This document shows, piece by piece, positions 8,138 through 17,296 of a DNA stretch of 64,000 nt (positions are counted from its first letter, which is position 1; each line of letters starts with the position of its first letter). The DNA comes from Zhihengliuella halotolerans. Its GTDB lineage: Bacteria; Actinomycetota; Actinomycetes; Actinomycetales; Micrococcaceae. A program made the position numbers and the translations under genes. The notes beneath the pieces were generated by a model. It saw only the letters and a list, made by a program, of their open reading frames with translations. It did no database searches and was not told where the DNA came from. The DNA is taken from contig NZ_SHLA01000001.1 of assembly GCF_004217565.1 (NCBI RefSeq), positions 2,232,001-2,296,000 on the forward strand, given 5' to 3'.

Positions 8138-8797
8138 ATGAGACCACGAAACGACGACGAGCAGCGCGGTAGGCCACCGCTGCGCGACACCGACCCGCTG
8201 CTGCGCGCCGCGCGATACCGGGACGAGCAGGACCTCGAGAGCCGCCCTGCAGCGCCGGAGTTCGTCGACGGGTCTACTGCTCCGGAGATCCGCCCCAGGT
8301 TCCACGAGCACGACGACGTCGGCGAGGTCGCGGCCGGTGCGATCGACCAGGCCGTAGCCCGCGGCGACTTCGACAACCTGGCCTACGCCGGCAAGCCGCT
8401 GCCCGGCCTGGGCGGCACCCACGACCCCGACTGGTGGATCAAGGGCCTCATCGAGCGCGAGCGCATCAGCGGGCTCGGCCCGCCTGCCATCGCCCTCCGT
8501 CAGGAGGCCGCCGAGTTGCGCGAGCGGCTGGACGGGCTCGGCGGCGAACGGCAGGTCCGCGAGGTGCTGCGGGACTTCAACGACCGGATCGTCGAGGCGC
8601 GCCGGCAGCTGCTCGGCGGCCCGCCCGTGGTCACGGACACGCGCGACGAAGACGACGAGGTGCGCCTCTGGCGGCAGCGGCGCGAGGAGAAGGCCGCCGC
8701 GGCCGAGGATGAGCGCCGGCGTCGTGCGGAGCTCGAGGAGCGGGAGCGGGCCGAGCGCCGCGCCCGCCGTCTGCGCCGCTGGATCCCCTGGGCCTGA
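8138..8797 (+). CDS. DUF1992 (DnaJ-homologue C28-like) domain protein
   Basis: A 219-residue cytoplasmic protein. The central domain with AIDQAVARGDFDNLAYAGK, PLPGLG and DPDWWIKGLI is the DUF1992 signature, shared with eukaryotic DNAJC28. The C-terminal third is a highly charged helix rich in Arg, Glu and Ala, probably a coiled coil. The ATG at 8138 has AGGAGGTG five bases upstream, so the longer frame from 8081 is not used. No biochemical function is established for the domain. A rearranged copy of the last part of this gene lies at 13550-13579, about 4.8 kb away, suggesting that DNA was inserted directly behind it. Confidence 0.88.
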   Translation: MRPRNDDEQRGRPPLRDTDPLLRAARYRDEQDLESRPAAPEFVDGSTAPEIRPRFHEHDDVGEVAAGAIDQAVARGDFDNLAYAGKPLPGLGGTHDPDWWIKGLIERERISGLGPPAIALRQEAAELRERLDGLGGERQVREVLRDFNDRIVEARRQLLGGPPVVTDTRDEDDEVRLWRQRREEKAAAAEDERRRRAELEERERAERRARRLRRWIPWA

Positions 8798-8852
8798 GAA
8801 CCGATGGCGGCCGGACGGGGGATACAGCCCTACCGGCCGTTGCCCTGGGCTC

Positions 8853-8876
8853 GACCCGACATGGCCGCGTCGGGTC
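8853..8876. terminator. Inverted repeat after the DUF1992 gene
   Basis: GACCCGAC (8853-8860) and GTCGGGTC (8869-8876) form an 8-bp stem with an 8-base loop, between the stop of the DUF1992 gene and the convergent stop of the HTH regulator. No T-run follows. It may be a weak bidirectional terminator. Confidence 0.45.
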
Positions 8877-8907
8877 AATCGCTGCCACTAGGCGCGCATG
8901 CACACCT

Positions 8908-9882
8908 TTAGAGCCATTCCTTGCTGGCGGCGGCCACGCCCAGCTGGAAACGAGTGGCAACCTCCGCCTTGGTCATCAGCAGCTGCAACCGTCGCTGCAC
9001 GGTGCGCAGGCTCGTCCCCAATTGCCCGGCGATTGCCTTGTCGGTCAAGCCGGCGCGGAGAAGCACGAGCAGGTGCTGGTCCGCGCCGTCGAGCTCCGGA
9101 CGTTCGGCTACCCGTTCGGCGGGCAGATACGTCGTTTGGGCCCGTTGCCAGCACAACTCGAAGAGGGCGCACATGGCATCGAGCAGCCCGCTCCGCCGCA
9201 GCAGCAGCGCGCCGACTTCATTGCTCGTGGCCCCTTCGCTGGAGAGCGGAAGCAGGGCCAGTTCCTGATCGGCTATCAGCATGCGCAGCGGCAATGCATC
9301 GGTCACGCGGATTTCTTCGCCGGTAGCCGCGGTAGTTGCCACCTGTTGGGCGAATCCCGGCTTGTTGAGCGCCTGTGACTCGATGATCACCCGGTAGTTG
9401 ACCCCCCGCGCGATCGCAGCTGCTTCGTCCACGTTCTCAGCGGAATCCATAACCAGCACATCGGGCTTCACCATGGCCCATACCGACTGCTTGGCTCCAC
9501 GCTGCAGCTGCGCGAAGTGCTGGGCCACCGCCTGAGGCCCACGGACCACGTCAATGACATCCAGGCTGACCCGCCCGGCCGCCGACTTGTGAAACAAGTC
9601 GGTCAACGCGTGGAGCTCAAGCTCGGCCTGACGAATATCCTGCTGCCGCTCGACAATGAGCGAACCCAACGCAAGCTCCGGCGGCGAGGCGATGAAATGG
9701 TCGTGTTTGGCCACCGAGCGAGCCACCAGCCCCAGGGATTCCAACGATTCCAGGGTCAAGCTCACGTCGCCGAGGCCTGCATTCAGTTCGTCGGCGATGT
9801 CCTCTGCCGCGGCAGAGGGCATCGCCACAAGCTGGCGATAGACCAGCTCTTGCAGTTCGGTTAGTCCCAGCACACTCAGCAT
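8908..9882 (-). CDS. TrmB/LuxR-type transcriptional regulator divergent from the subtilase
   Basis: A 324-residue protein. The N-terminal TrmB-like winged helix covers about residues 1-75 (LTELQELVYRQLV and a second helix LTLESLESLGLVARS). A middle sensor region of unknown ligand follows, then a C-terminal LuxR/GerE-like helix-turn-helix (LLRAGLTDKAIAGQLGTSL, then RTVQRRLQ). This architecture is typical of actinobacterial regulators paired with secreted or sensory genes. The ATG at 9882 (or 9885) follows AAAGG, so the longer frame to 9942 is rejected. The gene faces away from the secreted protease at 10024 and probably controls it through the shared 139-base intergenic region. Its G+C content is visibly lower than that of the flanking genes. 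Confidence 0.85.
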   Translation of the reverse strand: MLSVLGLTELQELVYRQLVAMPSAAAEDIADELNAGLGDVSLTLESLESLGLVARSVAKHDHFIASPPELALGSLIVERQQDIRQAELELHALTDLFHKSAAGRVSLDVIDVVRGPQAVAQHFAQLQRGAKQSVWAMVKPDVLVMDSAENVDEAAAIARGVNYRVIIESQALNKPGFAQQVATTAATGEEIRVTDALPLRMLIADQELALLPLSSEGATSNEVGALLLRRSGLLDAMCALFELCWQRAQTTYLPAERVAERPELDGADQHLLVLLRAGLTDKAIAGQLGTSLRTVQRRLQLLMTKAEVATRFQLGVAAASKEWL

Positions 9883-9927
9883 CATTGCACCTTTACGACA
9901 TCGGCCTTTGAACCCAATGATGACAGA

Positions 9928-9944
9928 AAGTGGCCATGGCACTT
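9928..9944. promoter_or_regulatory. Near-palindrome in the regulator/protease intergenic region
   Basis: AAGTG-G-CCATGG-CACTT is a 17-base near-palindrome with 5-bp outer arms, located between the divergent regulator and subtilase genes. It is a candidate binding site for the divergent regulator; no experimental motif is known to me. Confidence 0.4.
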
Positions 9945-9954
9945 ATCCGCCATT

Positions 9955-9993
9955 GTGGTTGGAACTCAAGTTTGGCACATTGTTGTCAACCAC
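9955..9993. promoter_or_regulatory. Spaced inverted repeat upstream of the subtilase
   Basis: GTGGTTG (9955-9961) and CAACCAC (9987-9993) are exact inverted repeats 25 bases apart, and the right half also holds the small palindrome GTTGTCAAC. The element ends 30 bases before the protease start and is a plausible operator or leader structure. Confidence 0.4.
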
Positions 9994-10023
9994 ACATCGC
10001 CACATGTTCCCCGAAAGGCCCTC

Positions 10024-13000
10024 ATGCCCAGAATCAAACGAACAACAGCTGGCGTCGCAGCGCTGGCTCTTGGCGCTAGCCTGCTAGGCCTGACCCCGCC
10101 TACGGCGACAGCCACCCCGCAGGGTCCAGAGAACCCCATCGTCGGTCAGAACGACGCCGGGGGCCCGGCCGCCGTGACTCTGATCAACGGCGACACGATC
10201 TTCGTCAGCACGTCTTCCGACGGTCACCCGACGGCCATCGTGCCCAGCGGACGCGACTACTTCACCCGCATCGTCAATGAAGACCTCTACGTGTTCCCCG
10301 CGGACGCCCAAGGCTTCCTTGCCTCGGGCCAGTTGGACAGCGAGCTGTTCAACGTCACCGGGTTGATCCGCCAGGGGTACGCTGATGCCGACTCCGATTC
10401 GCTGCCGCTGATCATGCAGGGCGCTACCTCCGCCGTCGCCCGCACCGCCGGGATCGACGTCGTGACCACTCTCGATTCCATCGACGCCACTGCCCTCACA
10501 CTGGGTAAAGACACCGCGGCCCGCAGTTACCAACAGCTCGTGGACGCCAAGGTGTTCAGCAGCGACTCCGAAAAGAAGATCTGGCTCGATGCGCGCGTGG
10601 AGCCAAGCGAGGTCGATCTCGATCCTGCCACCGGCGTGGCCCAGGCCGGCGCCGAAGAAGCCTGGGACCTGGGCTTCAACGGCCAGGGGACCAAGGTCGC
10701 GGTGCTTGATACCGGCTACGATGCCGATCACCCGGATCTGACCGACCAGGTCACCGACACCAAGGACTTCACCGGGGAAGGTATCGAGGACGGTCAGGGA
10801 CACGGCACCCACGTGGCCTCCACCATCAGTGGAGCCGGGGCCGCTGACCCCTCCAAGACGGGCATGGCACCCGAATCCGAGCTACTGATCGGCAAAGTGC
10901 TCGGCACCAACGGAGGCCAGACCTCCTGGATCATCGCCGGCATGGAATGGGCCGTTGAGCAAGAAGCCGACGTGGTCAACATGAGCCTCGGCTCGTCCCA
11001 GCCAACCGACTGCACCGACCCGATGTCCCTCGCCAGCGAGGAACTCTCCACGCAGAGCCAGACCCTGTTCGTCGTAGCGGCCGGCAACTCCGGCGCTCGC
11101 GAAACGGTGAGCGCCCCGGGCTGTGCCGAAGGGGTACTCACTGTGGGCGCAGTGGACTCCGAGGGCGCTCCGGCAGCATTCTCCAGCCGCGGAGCAACGC
11201 TGGGGGGACACAACATCAAGCCTGACCTGGCCGCCCCCGGCGTGGAAATCCTGGGTGCCAAGGCCGGAGGCGCCGAGGGTGATGCCTATGTGAAGATGTC
11301 CGGCACCTCGATGGCCGCGCCGCACGTGGCAGGAGCCGCTGCACTGCTGCGCCAGGCCCACCCCGACTACTCCGCTCAACAGCTCAAATCAGCCCTGGTC
11401 TCCTCGGCCAAGCCGGACGCATCCGGCGACGTCTACACCTCAGGTTCCGGCGAACTGTGGACACCGGATGCCATCACCACAGAGTTGACTAGCGATGTCA
11501 GCGTCGAACTTGGTGACTTCGACTGGCCGCACGGAAAATTCCAGCGGTCCACCGAGCAGGTCACCTACAACAACACTTCCGAGGCGCCGATCAAGCTGAA
11601 GCTTAAGGTCGAGGACCTCACCGGCGCCGATGGTCAGAAGGTCCCGGCGCACCTGATCAAGCTCGGCGCCGGGCAGATCACCGTTCCGGCCAACGGCAGC
11701 GCGAGCGTCGAGGTCACCGCCAGTGGCGACGCGAAGAATCTACGCGAAGGGGCCTACGGCGAGATCGGAGCACGCATCGTCGCTACCCAGATAGGCGACA
11801 AGGAGACCCGCGCGGTCACGTCGGTCGGCTTCTGGCTGGAACCGAAAACCGTCGATGTAACCTTCAAGAGCATCGACCGCAACGGCGACAACGCCGTCAG
11901 GGGTTACCTCGACCTGACCGACATGCATCAGCCGGCTCGAACCATGAACTACTTCTCCGGCGAAGACTTGACCCTGCGCGTACGCGCCGGTGACTACGTG
12001 GTCTCATCATTCATCGGCACGCAGGGCGGAGGGGGCGCAGACTCGTACGCCTACGTCGGCGACCCGGAGATGAGCCTGACCGAAGACACCACGGTGGTGC
12101 TCGACGCCCGAGAGACCACTCGGGTCGAGCTGGCCGGAGACCGCCCGATGCAGATCCGCTCTGGTTCACTGGGCTTCGACCGCAGCTGGGATGACAAGTG
12201 GCGGCTGGCCGCTTCCTACGTGGCCGGTTCGGCGACCGAGCTCTACGTTTCGCCCACCGACAAGGTCAAGTACGGCACGTTCAGCTTCGGCACCTACTTG
12301 CGCGCCTTCGATCCGGCCGTGTCCACTGCGGACAGCTCCTACGTCTACAATTTGGCCTTCACCGAAGAGGACAGAGTGTCTAGGGACCAGCTTCACGAGG
12401 TGCCCGATTCGGCACTCGGTCTGGTCTCGGAGAGCTGGCACGCCCAATCCAGTGGACCGTGGAACTCCCAGGACTGGACGCGTGTCATGCCAGAAGAGGC
12501 CGGCGCCGACCCCTTCTTTACGGCCGTCAGTTCGCCGCTGACCTCGCCGATGAAGCGCACCGCCTACTACTCCGCAGACATTCCCTGGCAGCAGCTGGCC
12601 CAATCGGGTCAGATCAATCAGTTCCCTGAAATCTGGTTCGATCCGGTACGCCGGTACAAGGCAGGTTCCGACTCGATCGTGGATTGGTTCAAGCTCCCGA
12701 CGAACACCGGGATGGCTATGACGGCCTCCGGTGAACCCAGCCGCGTCGCGGAGCGTCAGGGAAACTTGGTGGGCTTCAGCTTTCCGCAGTGGAAAGACTC
12801 CGAAGTCGGCCGCGTCGGACTCGGCGGCCTCGCCGACGTCGGAAATCTATCGATCTACGAGAACGGTGTGCTGCTCGATAGCTTTTCGACTCCGTCAGGT
12901 GCCTCGCAGCTCGCCCTCGAGAGCTCCAAGGTGACCGCTGTCGTCGACCAGCGCCGGCTGCGTCGTGACAACTACTGGGACCTGGGCCTGCGAACCAGCA

Positions 13001-13407
13001 CCTCGTTCAGCTTCGATTCGCAGGCCCCGGCCGGCGATGAGGTCGTGCCGCTGCCGATCGCGCTGCCGAGGCTGGACGCTGAGGTTGACGACTTCAACCG
13101 GGCGCCCTCCGAGGCGGAGTACCCGGTATCTGTCAACCTGCAAGGTCAGAACGGCTACAACCCGGGTGGCATCGCCGCGATGACAGCTCGGGTCAACTAC
13201 GAGAATCTCCAAGGGGCCGACGACCTGCTGGTCGAGGATTCCACCTGGAGCGAGGCGAAAGTGATCGAACAGGATGGGCGGTGGAAGGTTCTCGTCGACA
13301 ACTCGGCCGCGGTGAACGGTTTCGTGACGCTTCGTCTGACCATCGAGGACGCCAACGGTACTACGATCGACCAGACCATCGAGCACCTCTACGGAGTCGA
13401 CGACTAG
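10024..13407 (+). CDS. Secreted S8 (subtilisin-like) serine protease with large C-terminal region
   Basis: A 1127-residue exported protease. Residues 1 to about 33 form a signal peptide (MPRIKRTTAGVAALALGAS), followed by a pro-region to about 200. The peptidase S8 domain shows the triad in order: Asp in VAVLDTGYDADHPDL (about 229), His in GHGTHVAST (about 263) and Ser in SGTSMAAPHVAGA (about 428). The remaining 650 residues are beta-rich and repeat-like with no sortase motif, so the enzyme is probably released or loosely wall-bound. Start: ATG at 10024 with GAAAGG six bases upstream; the longer frame from 9955 lacks a signal-peptide start. The divergent TrmB/LuxR-like gene is its likely regulator. 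Both look horizontally acquired. Confidence 0.93.
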   Translation: MPRIKRTTAGVAALALGASLLGLTPPTATATPQGPENPIVGQNDAGGPAAVTLINGDTIFVSTSSDGHPTAIVPSGRDYFTRIVNEDLYVFPADAQGFLASGQLDSELFNVTGLIRQGYADADSDSLPLIMQGATSAVARTAGIDVVTTLDSIDATALTLGKDTAARSYQQLVDAKVFSSDSEKKIWLDARVEPSEVDLDPATGVAQAGAEEAWDLGFNGQGTKVAVLDTGYDADHPDLTDQVTDTKDFTGEGIEDGQGHGTHVASTISGAGAADPSKTGMAPESELLIGKVLGTNGGQTSWIIAGMEWAVEQEADVVNMSLGSSQPTDCTDPMSLASEELSTQSQTLFVVAAGNSGARETVSAPGCAEGVLTVGAVDSEGAPAAFSSRGATLGGHNIKPDLAAPGVEILGAKAGGAEGDAYVKMSGTSMAAPHVAGAAALLRQAHPDYSAQQLKSALVSSAKPDASGDVYTSGSGELWTPDAITTELTSDVSVELGDFDWPHGKFQRSTEQVTYNNTSEAPIKLKLKVEDLTGADGQKVPAHLIKLGAGQITVPANGSASVEVTASGDAKNLREGAYGEIGARIVATQIGDKETRAVTSVGFWLEPKTVDVTFKSIDRNGDNAVRGYLDLTDMHQPARTMNYFSGEDLTLRVRAGDYVVSSFIGTQGGGGADSYAYVGDPEMSLTEDTTVVLDARETTRVELAGDRPMQIRSGSLGFDRSWDDKWRLAASYVAGSATELYVSPTDKVKYGTFSFGTYLRAFDPAVSTADSSYVYNLAFTEEDRVSRDQLHEVPDSALGLVSESWHAQSSGPWNSQDWTRVMPEEAGADPFFTAVSSPLTSPMKRTAYYSADIPWQQLAQSGQINQFPEIWFDPVRRYKAGSDSIVDWFKLPTNTGMAMTASGEPSRVAERQGNLVGFSFPQWKDSEVGRVGLGGLADVGNLSIYENGVLLDSFSTPSGASQLALESSKVTAVVDQRRLRRDNYWDLGLRTSTSFSFDSQAPAGDEVVPLPIALPRLDAEVDDFNRAPSEAEYPVSVNLQGQNGYNPGGIAAMTARVNYENLQGADDLLVEDSTWSEAKVIEQDGRWKVLVDNSAAVNGFVTLRLTIEDANGTTIDQTIEHLYGVDD

Positions 13408-13424
13408 ATTGCACAGCACCATTG

Positions 13425-13458
13425 GCGGGGGCCGGATTCGACCGAATCCGGCCCCCGC
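13425..13458 (+). terminator. Strong intrinsic terminator after the subtilase gene
   Basis: GCGGGGGCCGGATTCG (13425-13440) and its exact reverse complement (13443-13458) form a 16-bp stem starting 17 bases after the protease stop. It is GC-rich without a clear T-run, as is common in actinobacteria. Confidence 0.8.
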
Positions 13459-13549
13459 TCGCTGCCAGCGCTGCACGTGGACGACCGCCAGCTTGTGGTC
13501 TTTCGAAAGTGGTGGCCACGCGCCGTCCCCTCCGGGCGACATCGGCGAT

Positions 13550-13579
13550 GAGGTGCGCCTCTGGACCCCTGGGCCTGAG
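13550..13579 (+). pseudogene. Scrambled remnant of the DUF1992 gene 3' end
   Basis: GAGGTGCGCCTCTGG at 13550-13564 is identical to 8657-8671 inside the DUF1992 gene, and CCCCTGGGCCTGAG at 13566-13579 is identical to 8785-8798 spanning its stop codon. The 113 bases between these two pieces in the intact gene are missing here, apparently by deletion between short CTGG repeats. The remnant has no start and is out of frame after the join. It marks the right edge of the apparently inserted protease/regulator DNA. Confidence 0.75.
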
Positions 13580-13590
13580 TGCGGACGCGC

Positions 13591-13625
13591 GAAAGGCCCC
13601 CGCTCAACAGAGCGGGGGCCTTTCG
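13591..13625. terminator. Terminator of the rpmB-rpmG-rpsN operon
   Basis: GAAAGGCCCCCGCTC (13591-13605) and GAGCGGGGGCCTTTC (13611-13625) form a perfect 15-bp stem with a 5-base loop, 45 bases beyond the rpsN stop on the minus strand. Being symmetrical, it could also stop plus-strand readthrough. Confidence 0.88.
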
Positions 13626-13670
13626 AATCCGGTTCAGCCGGCGGCTAACGCACCGAGGTGCGCGTGCGGC

Positions 13671-13976
13671 TTACCAGGAGGACTTGGTGATGCCCGGCAG
13701 CTCGCCCTTGTGGGCCATGTCGCGGAAGCGAACACGGGAGATGCCGAACTTCTGGAACGTACCGCGCGGGCGGCCATCGATGGCGTCGCGGTTGCGGACG
13801 CGCACCGGCGAGGCGTTGCGCGGCAGCTTCTGCAGGCCGAGGCGGGCCTCTTCGCGGGCCTCTTCGGTCGCGTTCGGGTCAACCAGGGTCTTCTTCAGCT
13901 CGGCACGCTTCGCGGCGTAACGCTCGACGATGACCTTGCGCTGCTCATTCTTGGCAATCTTGGACTTCTTGGCCAT
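13671..13976 (-). CDS. rpsN: 30S ribosomal protein S14, zinc-free type
   Basis: A 101-residue S14 ending in [11 protein letters not shown], the usual C-terminus. It is the long form without the two CXXC zinc knuckles of the 61-residue form; no cysteine is present. S14 binds 16S rRNA in the 30S head. It is the last gene of rpmB-rpmG-rpsN, three bases after rpmG, and is followed by a strong terminator. In mycobacteria and streptomycetes this zinc-free set is an alternative Zur-controlled copy. In many Micrococcaceae it may be the main copy, which this window cannot decide. Confidence 0.97.
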   Translation of the reverse strand: MAKKSKIAKNEQRKVIVERYAAKRAELKKTLVDPNATEEAREEARLGLQKLPRNASPVRVRNRDAIDGRPRGTFQKFGISRVRFRDMAHKGELPGITKSSW

Positions 13977-13979
13977 GTC

Positions 13980-14147
13980 TTAGCGCTCCTCTCGGAATTC
14001 GACGTGCTTGCGGATGACCGGGTCGTACTTCTTCAGGACCATGCGGTCCGGGTTGTTACGACGGTTCTTGCGGGTCACGTAGGTGAAGCCGGTCCCAGCG
14101 GTGGACTTCATCTTGATAATCGGACGTACGTCCTTGTCCTTAGCCAC
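13980..14147 (-). CDS. rpmG: 50S ribosomal protein L33, zinc-free type
   Basis: A 55-residue L33, too short for a 60-codon cutoff. Beginning [20 protein letters not shown] (GTG start) and ending in KHVEFREER, it has no cysteines and so is the zinc-independent form. The GTG shares its G with the TAG of rpmB (TAGTG), implying translational coupling. It binds 23S rRNA near the E site. The middle gene of the rpmB-rpmG-rpsN operon. Confidence 0.96.
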   Translation of the reverse strand: MAKDKDVRPIIKMKSTAGTGFTYVTRKNRRNNPDRMVLKKYDPVIRKHVEFREER

Positions 14148-14383
14148 TAGAGCTTCACTCCCTTCGCGAGCAGCTCGGTCACCACGGCGTCGATACCGCG
14201 GACGTCAATGGTCTTGATGCCCTTGACCGACAGCGTCAGCGTGACGTTGCGGCGCAGGGACGGAACCCAGTAGCGCTTCTTCTGGATGTTCGGGTCGAAC
14301 CGACGCTTCGTGCGGCGGTGCGAGTGGGAGATGCTGTGGCCGAAGTTCGGCACTGCACCGGTCACCTGGCAAACTGCTGCCAT
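14147..14383 (-). CDS. rpmB: 50S ribosomal protein L28
   Basis: A 78-residue L28 with the family N-terminus [20 protein letters not shown] and the core [16 protein letters not shown]. It has a single cysteine instead of the four of zinc-binding L28, so it is the zinc-free form. The ATG at 14383 follows AGGAG at five bases; the GTG six bases earlier lies inside the ribosome site. First gene of the rpmB-rpmG-rpsN operon. No convincing Zur box was found upstream by eye. Confidence 0.96.
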   Translation of the reverse strand: MAAVCQVTGAVPNFGHSISHSHRRTKRRFDPNIQKKRYWVPSLRRNVTLTLSVKGIKTIDVRGIDAVVTELLAKGVKL

Positions 14384-14752
14384 GATCACTCCTCAGTAGT
14401 AGTAGTAAAACGGCGGTACTCTTCAAGCAGGCGCGCGCCACGGAAGCGGCTTGCACCTGTTAATGCGTTGAAGCGTCCCGCCACCAGTTGTGACACCGTT
14501 CTTTACTGCTTGAAGGTAACCAGGCTGGGTGAGATCCAACCGAAGCGCCCTGTCTTGCGCGATATACGGTGAATTCGGCGGCCCAGTGGGATCATCTTGC
14601 GATGTTTCCCTATCCCACAGGCCGCTTTATTCGGTTTACGGGCAACCATGCCTGCGCGCACGAACGTGGTTCGCGCATGACGGCAGGCATGACTTAACGC
14701 CTTACTATCCTAGAGCGCCGGGGCCCGCAGCGCAAAACGGGAGGTGGTGCGC
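14384..14752. other. Gene-free stretch between rpmB and the MarR gene
   Basis: This 369-base stretch has no convincing coding frame. The rpmB-proximal part must hold the ribosomal operon promoter and leader; TTGAAG and TACTAC with a 16-base spacer on the minus strand is a weak candidate. Nearer the MarR gene there is a long inverted repeat at 14647-14691. G+C content is lower than in the flanking genes. Confidence 0.6.
14647..14691. repeat. Long hairpin between rpmB and the MarR gene
   Basis: CATGCCTGC (14647-14655) and GCAGGCATG (14683-14691) are exact inverted repeats, and an inner CGAAC-GTG-GTTCG hairpin sits inside them. It could terminate the MarR transcript about 60 bases after its stop, although no T-run follows. 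Confidence 0.5.
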
Positions 14753-15238
14753 TCAGTCACCCCGGTCGTGGAAGATCCAGTGGTCGGAATCGAGACCCCG
14801 TACGATCTTCTGCCCGATGCGGGTCAGGTCCGCGATGTCCCGGTCCTCGAGCTGATCGAACATGAGCCGGCGCACGGACTCCACGTGCTCGGGGGCGAGG
14901 GCCTCGACGGAGTCGATGCCCTCGTCGGTGAGGGTCGCCGTCGTCACGCGCGCGTCGACCGGGGACCGCCTGCGCTCGACCCAGCCGCGGCTCTCCAGCT
15001 TCTTGACCACGTGGCTCAGCCGCGAGAGGGACGCGTTGGTCTTGCCGGCGAGCTGACTCATCGTCAGCGTCCGATCGTCCTCTTCGGAGAGCATGGCGAG
15101 CACGTTGTAGTCGAAGATCGTCAGCCGCGCCTGCTTGTGCAGCTCGCTGTCCAGCGTGCTGGGCAGCTTGAGCATGACGGCCCAGAGCGCCAGCCATGCT
15201 TCCCGCTCGTCGGGCGTCAACCACCGTGGTTCCGTCAT
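14753..15238 (-). CDS. MarR family transcriptional regulator
   Basis: A 161-residue winged-helix repressor. The DNA-binding domain spans about residues 35-105: the helix NVLAMLSEEDDRTLTMSQLA, the recognition helix NASLSRLSHVVKKLESRGWV, and the beta wing ERRRSPVDARVTTATLTDEG. MarR proteins act as homodimers that release DNA when a phenolic or oxidising ligand binds. No efflux or detoxification gene lies next to it in the same operon. The TAGTTG/CAACTA palindrome near 1867 is of the type MarR proteins bind, but that link is speculative. Its neighbours, the ribosomal operon and sdaA, are on the same strand but separated by long gaps. Confidence 0.92.
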   Translation of the reverse strand: MTEPRWLTPDEREAWLALWAVMLKLPSTLDSELHKQARLTIFDYNVLAMLSEEDDRTLTMSQLAGKTNASLSRLSHVVKKLESRGWVERRRSPVDARVTTATLTDEGIDSVEALAPEHVESVRRLMFDQLEDRDIADLTRIGQKIVRGLDSDHWIFHDRGD

Positions 15239-15311
15239 GCGCTCAATTCTGACACAGGTCGTGTTGGTTGCGCAGGGAAACGTCCATGTTTGACTAGGAG
15301 TTTCGCGCGCT

Positions 15312-16736
<1,425 letters not shown>

Positions 16737-16773
16737 GGGGATCCTTGCGACAGTGGATGGATCGGAAAACCAC

Positions 16774-16806
16774 GACGACGCCGGCGTGGGTGGCGCCGGC
16801 GTCGTC
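16774..16806 (-). terminator. Intrinsic terminator or attenuator between gcvH and sdaA
   Basis: GACGACGCCGGCG (16774-16786) and CGCCGGCGTCGTC (16794-16806) form a 13-bp stem, followed on the minus strand by GTGGTTTTCC. This is a good terminator pointing toward sdaA, whose ATG is only 37 bases further on. Confidence 0.75.
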
Positions 16807-16818
16807 GACAGGGTGCGC

Positions 16819-16843
16819 GGTGCGGGGAGGCGATCCCCGCACC
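16819..16843 (-). other. Second hairpin in the gcvH-sdaA gap
   Basis: GGTGCGGGGA and TCCCCGCACC (10 bp, 5-base loop) precede the T-tailed hairpin by 12 bases on the minus strand. It may be an RNA-stabilising or anti-terminating structure between gcvH and sdaA. Confidence 0.5.
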
Positions 16844-16864
16844 GCTGCGGGTGGAGCGGGGTCC

Positions 16865-17245
16865 TTACTCGACGTCCCCGCCGTTGGCGGAGGCGTACTC
16901 CTCGGCGGAGAGCAGCGGGCCCTCCTCCGTGACCTCGACGGTGAACAGCCAGCCGGCGCCGTAGGGGTCCTCGTTGAGGATGCCCGGGTTGTCGACCGGC
17001 TCCTGGTTGACCTCGACGACCGTGCCGGTGACCGGGGAGAAGATCTCGGAGACGGACTTGGTGGACTCGACCTCGCCGCACGGCTCGCCGGAGGTGACCT
17101 CGGCGCCGACCTCGGGCATGTCGACGTAGACGACGTCGCCGAGGGCGTCGGCGGCGATCTGGGAGATGCCGATCCTGGCCGGGGAGGCCGCGTCGATCCA
17201 CTCGTGTTCGGCGGAGTAGCGGAGGGTGGAGAGAACCTTGCTCAT
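16865..17245 (-). CDS. gcvH: Glycine cleavage system H protein
   Basis: A 126-residue lipoyl carrier that shuttles the aminomethyl group from GcvP to GcvT and electrons to lipoamide dehydrogenase. The lipoylated lysine is K63 in [11 protein letters not shown], and the N-terminal RYSAEHEWI is typical of the family. Normal length. It is third in gcvP-gcvT-gcvH, 51 bases after gcvT, and shares their glycine-riboswitch control. The L protein (lipoamide dehydrogenase) is not in the window. Two hairpins follow before sdaA. Confidence 0.97.
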   Translation of the reverse strand: MSKVLSTLRYSAEHEWIDAASPARIGISQIAADALGDVVYVDMPEVGAEVTSGEPCGEVESTKSVSEIFSPVTGTVVEVNQEPVDNPGILNEDPYGAGWLFTVEVTEEGPLLSAEEYASANGGDVE

Positions 17246-17296
17246 GGGCGTTCCTTTTCGATTGGTGGTGCTTGCGACGGTGGGGACGGTTCTACG

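Noticed and set aside
7594-8376. 260-codon version of the HU protein
   Set aside because: The upstream part runs through the leader and the divergent DUF1992 gene; HU is about 93 residues and has its own ribosome site.
14384-14752. tRNA or other structured RNA in the rpmB-MarR gap
   Set aside because: No cloverleaf or T-loop consensus was found; only a simple long hairpin is visible.
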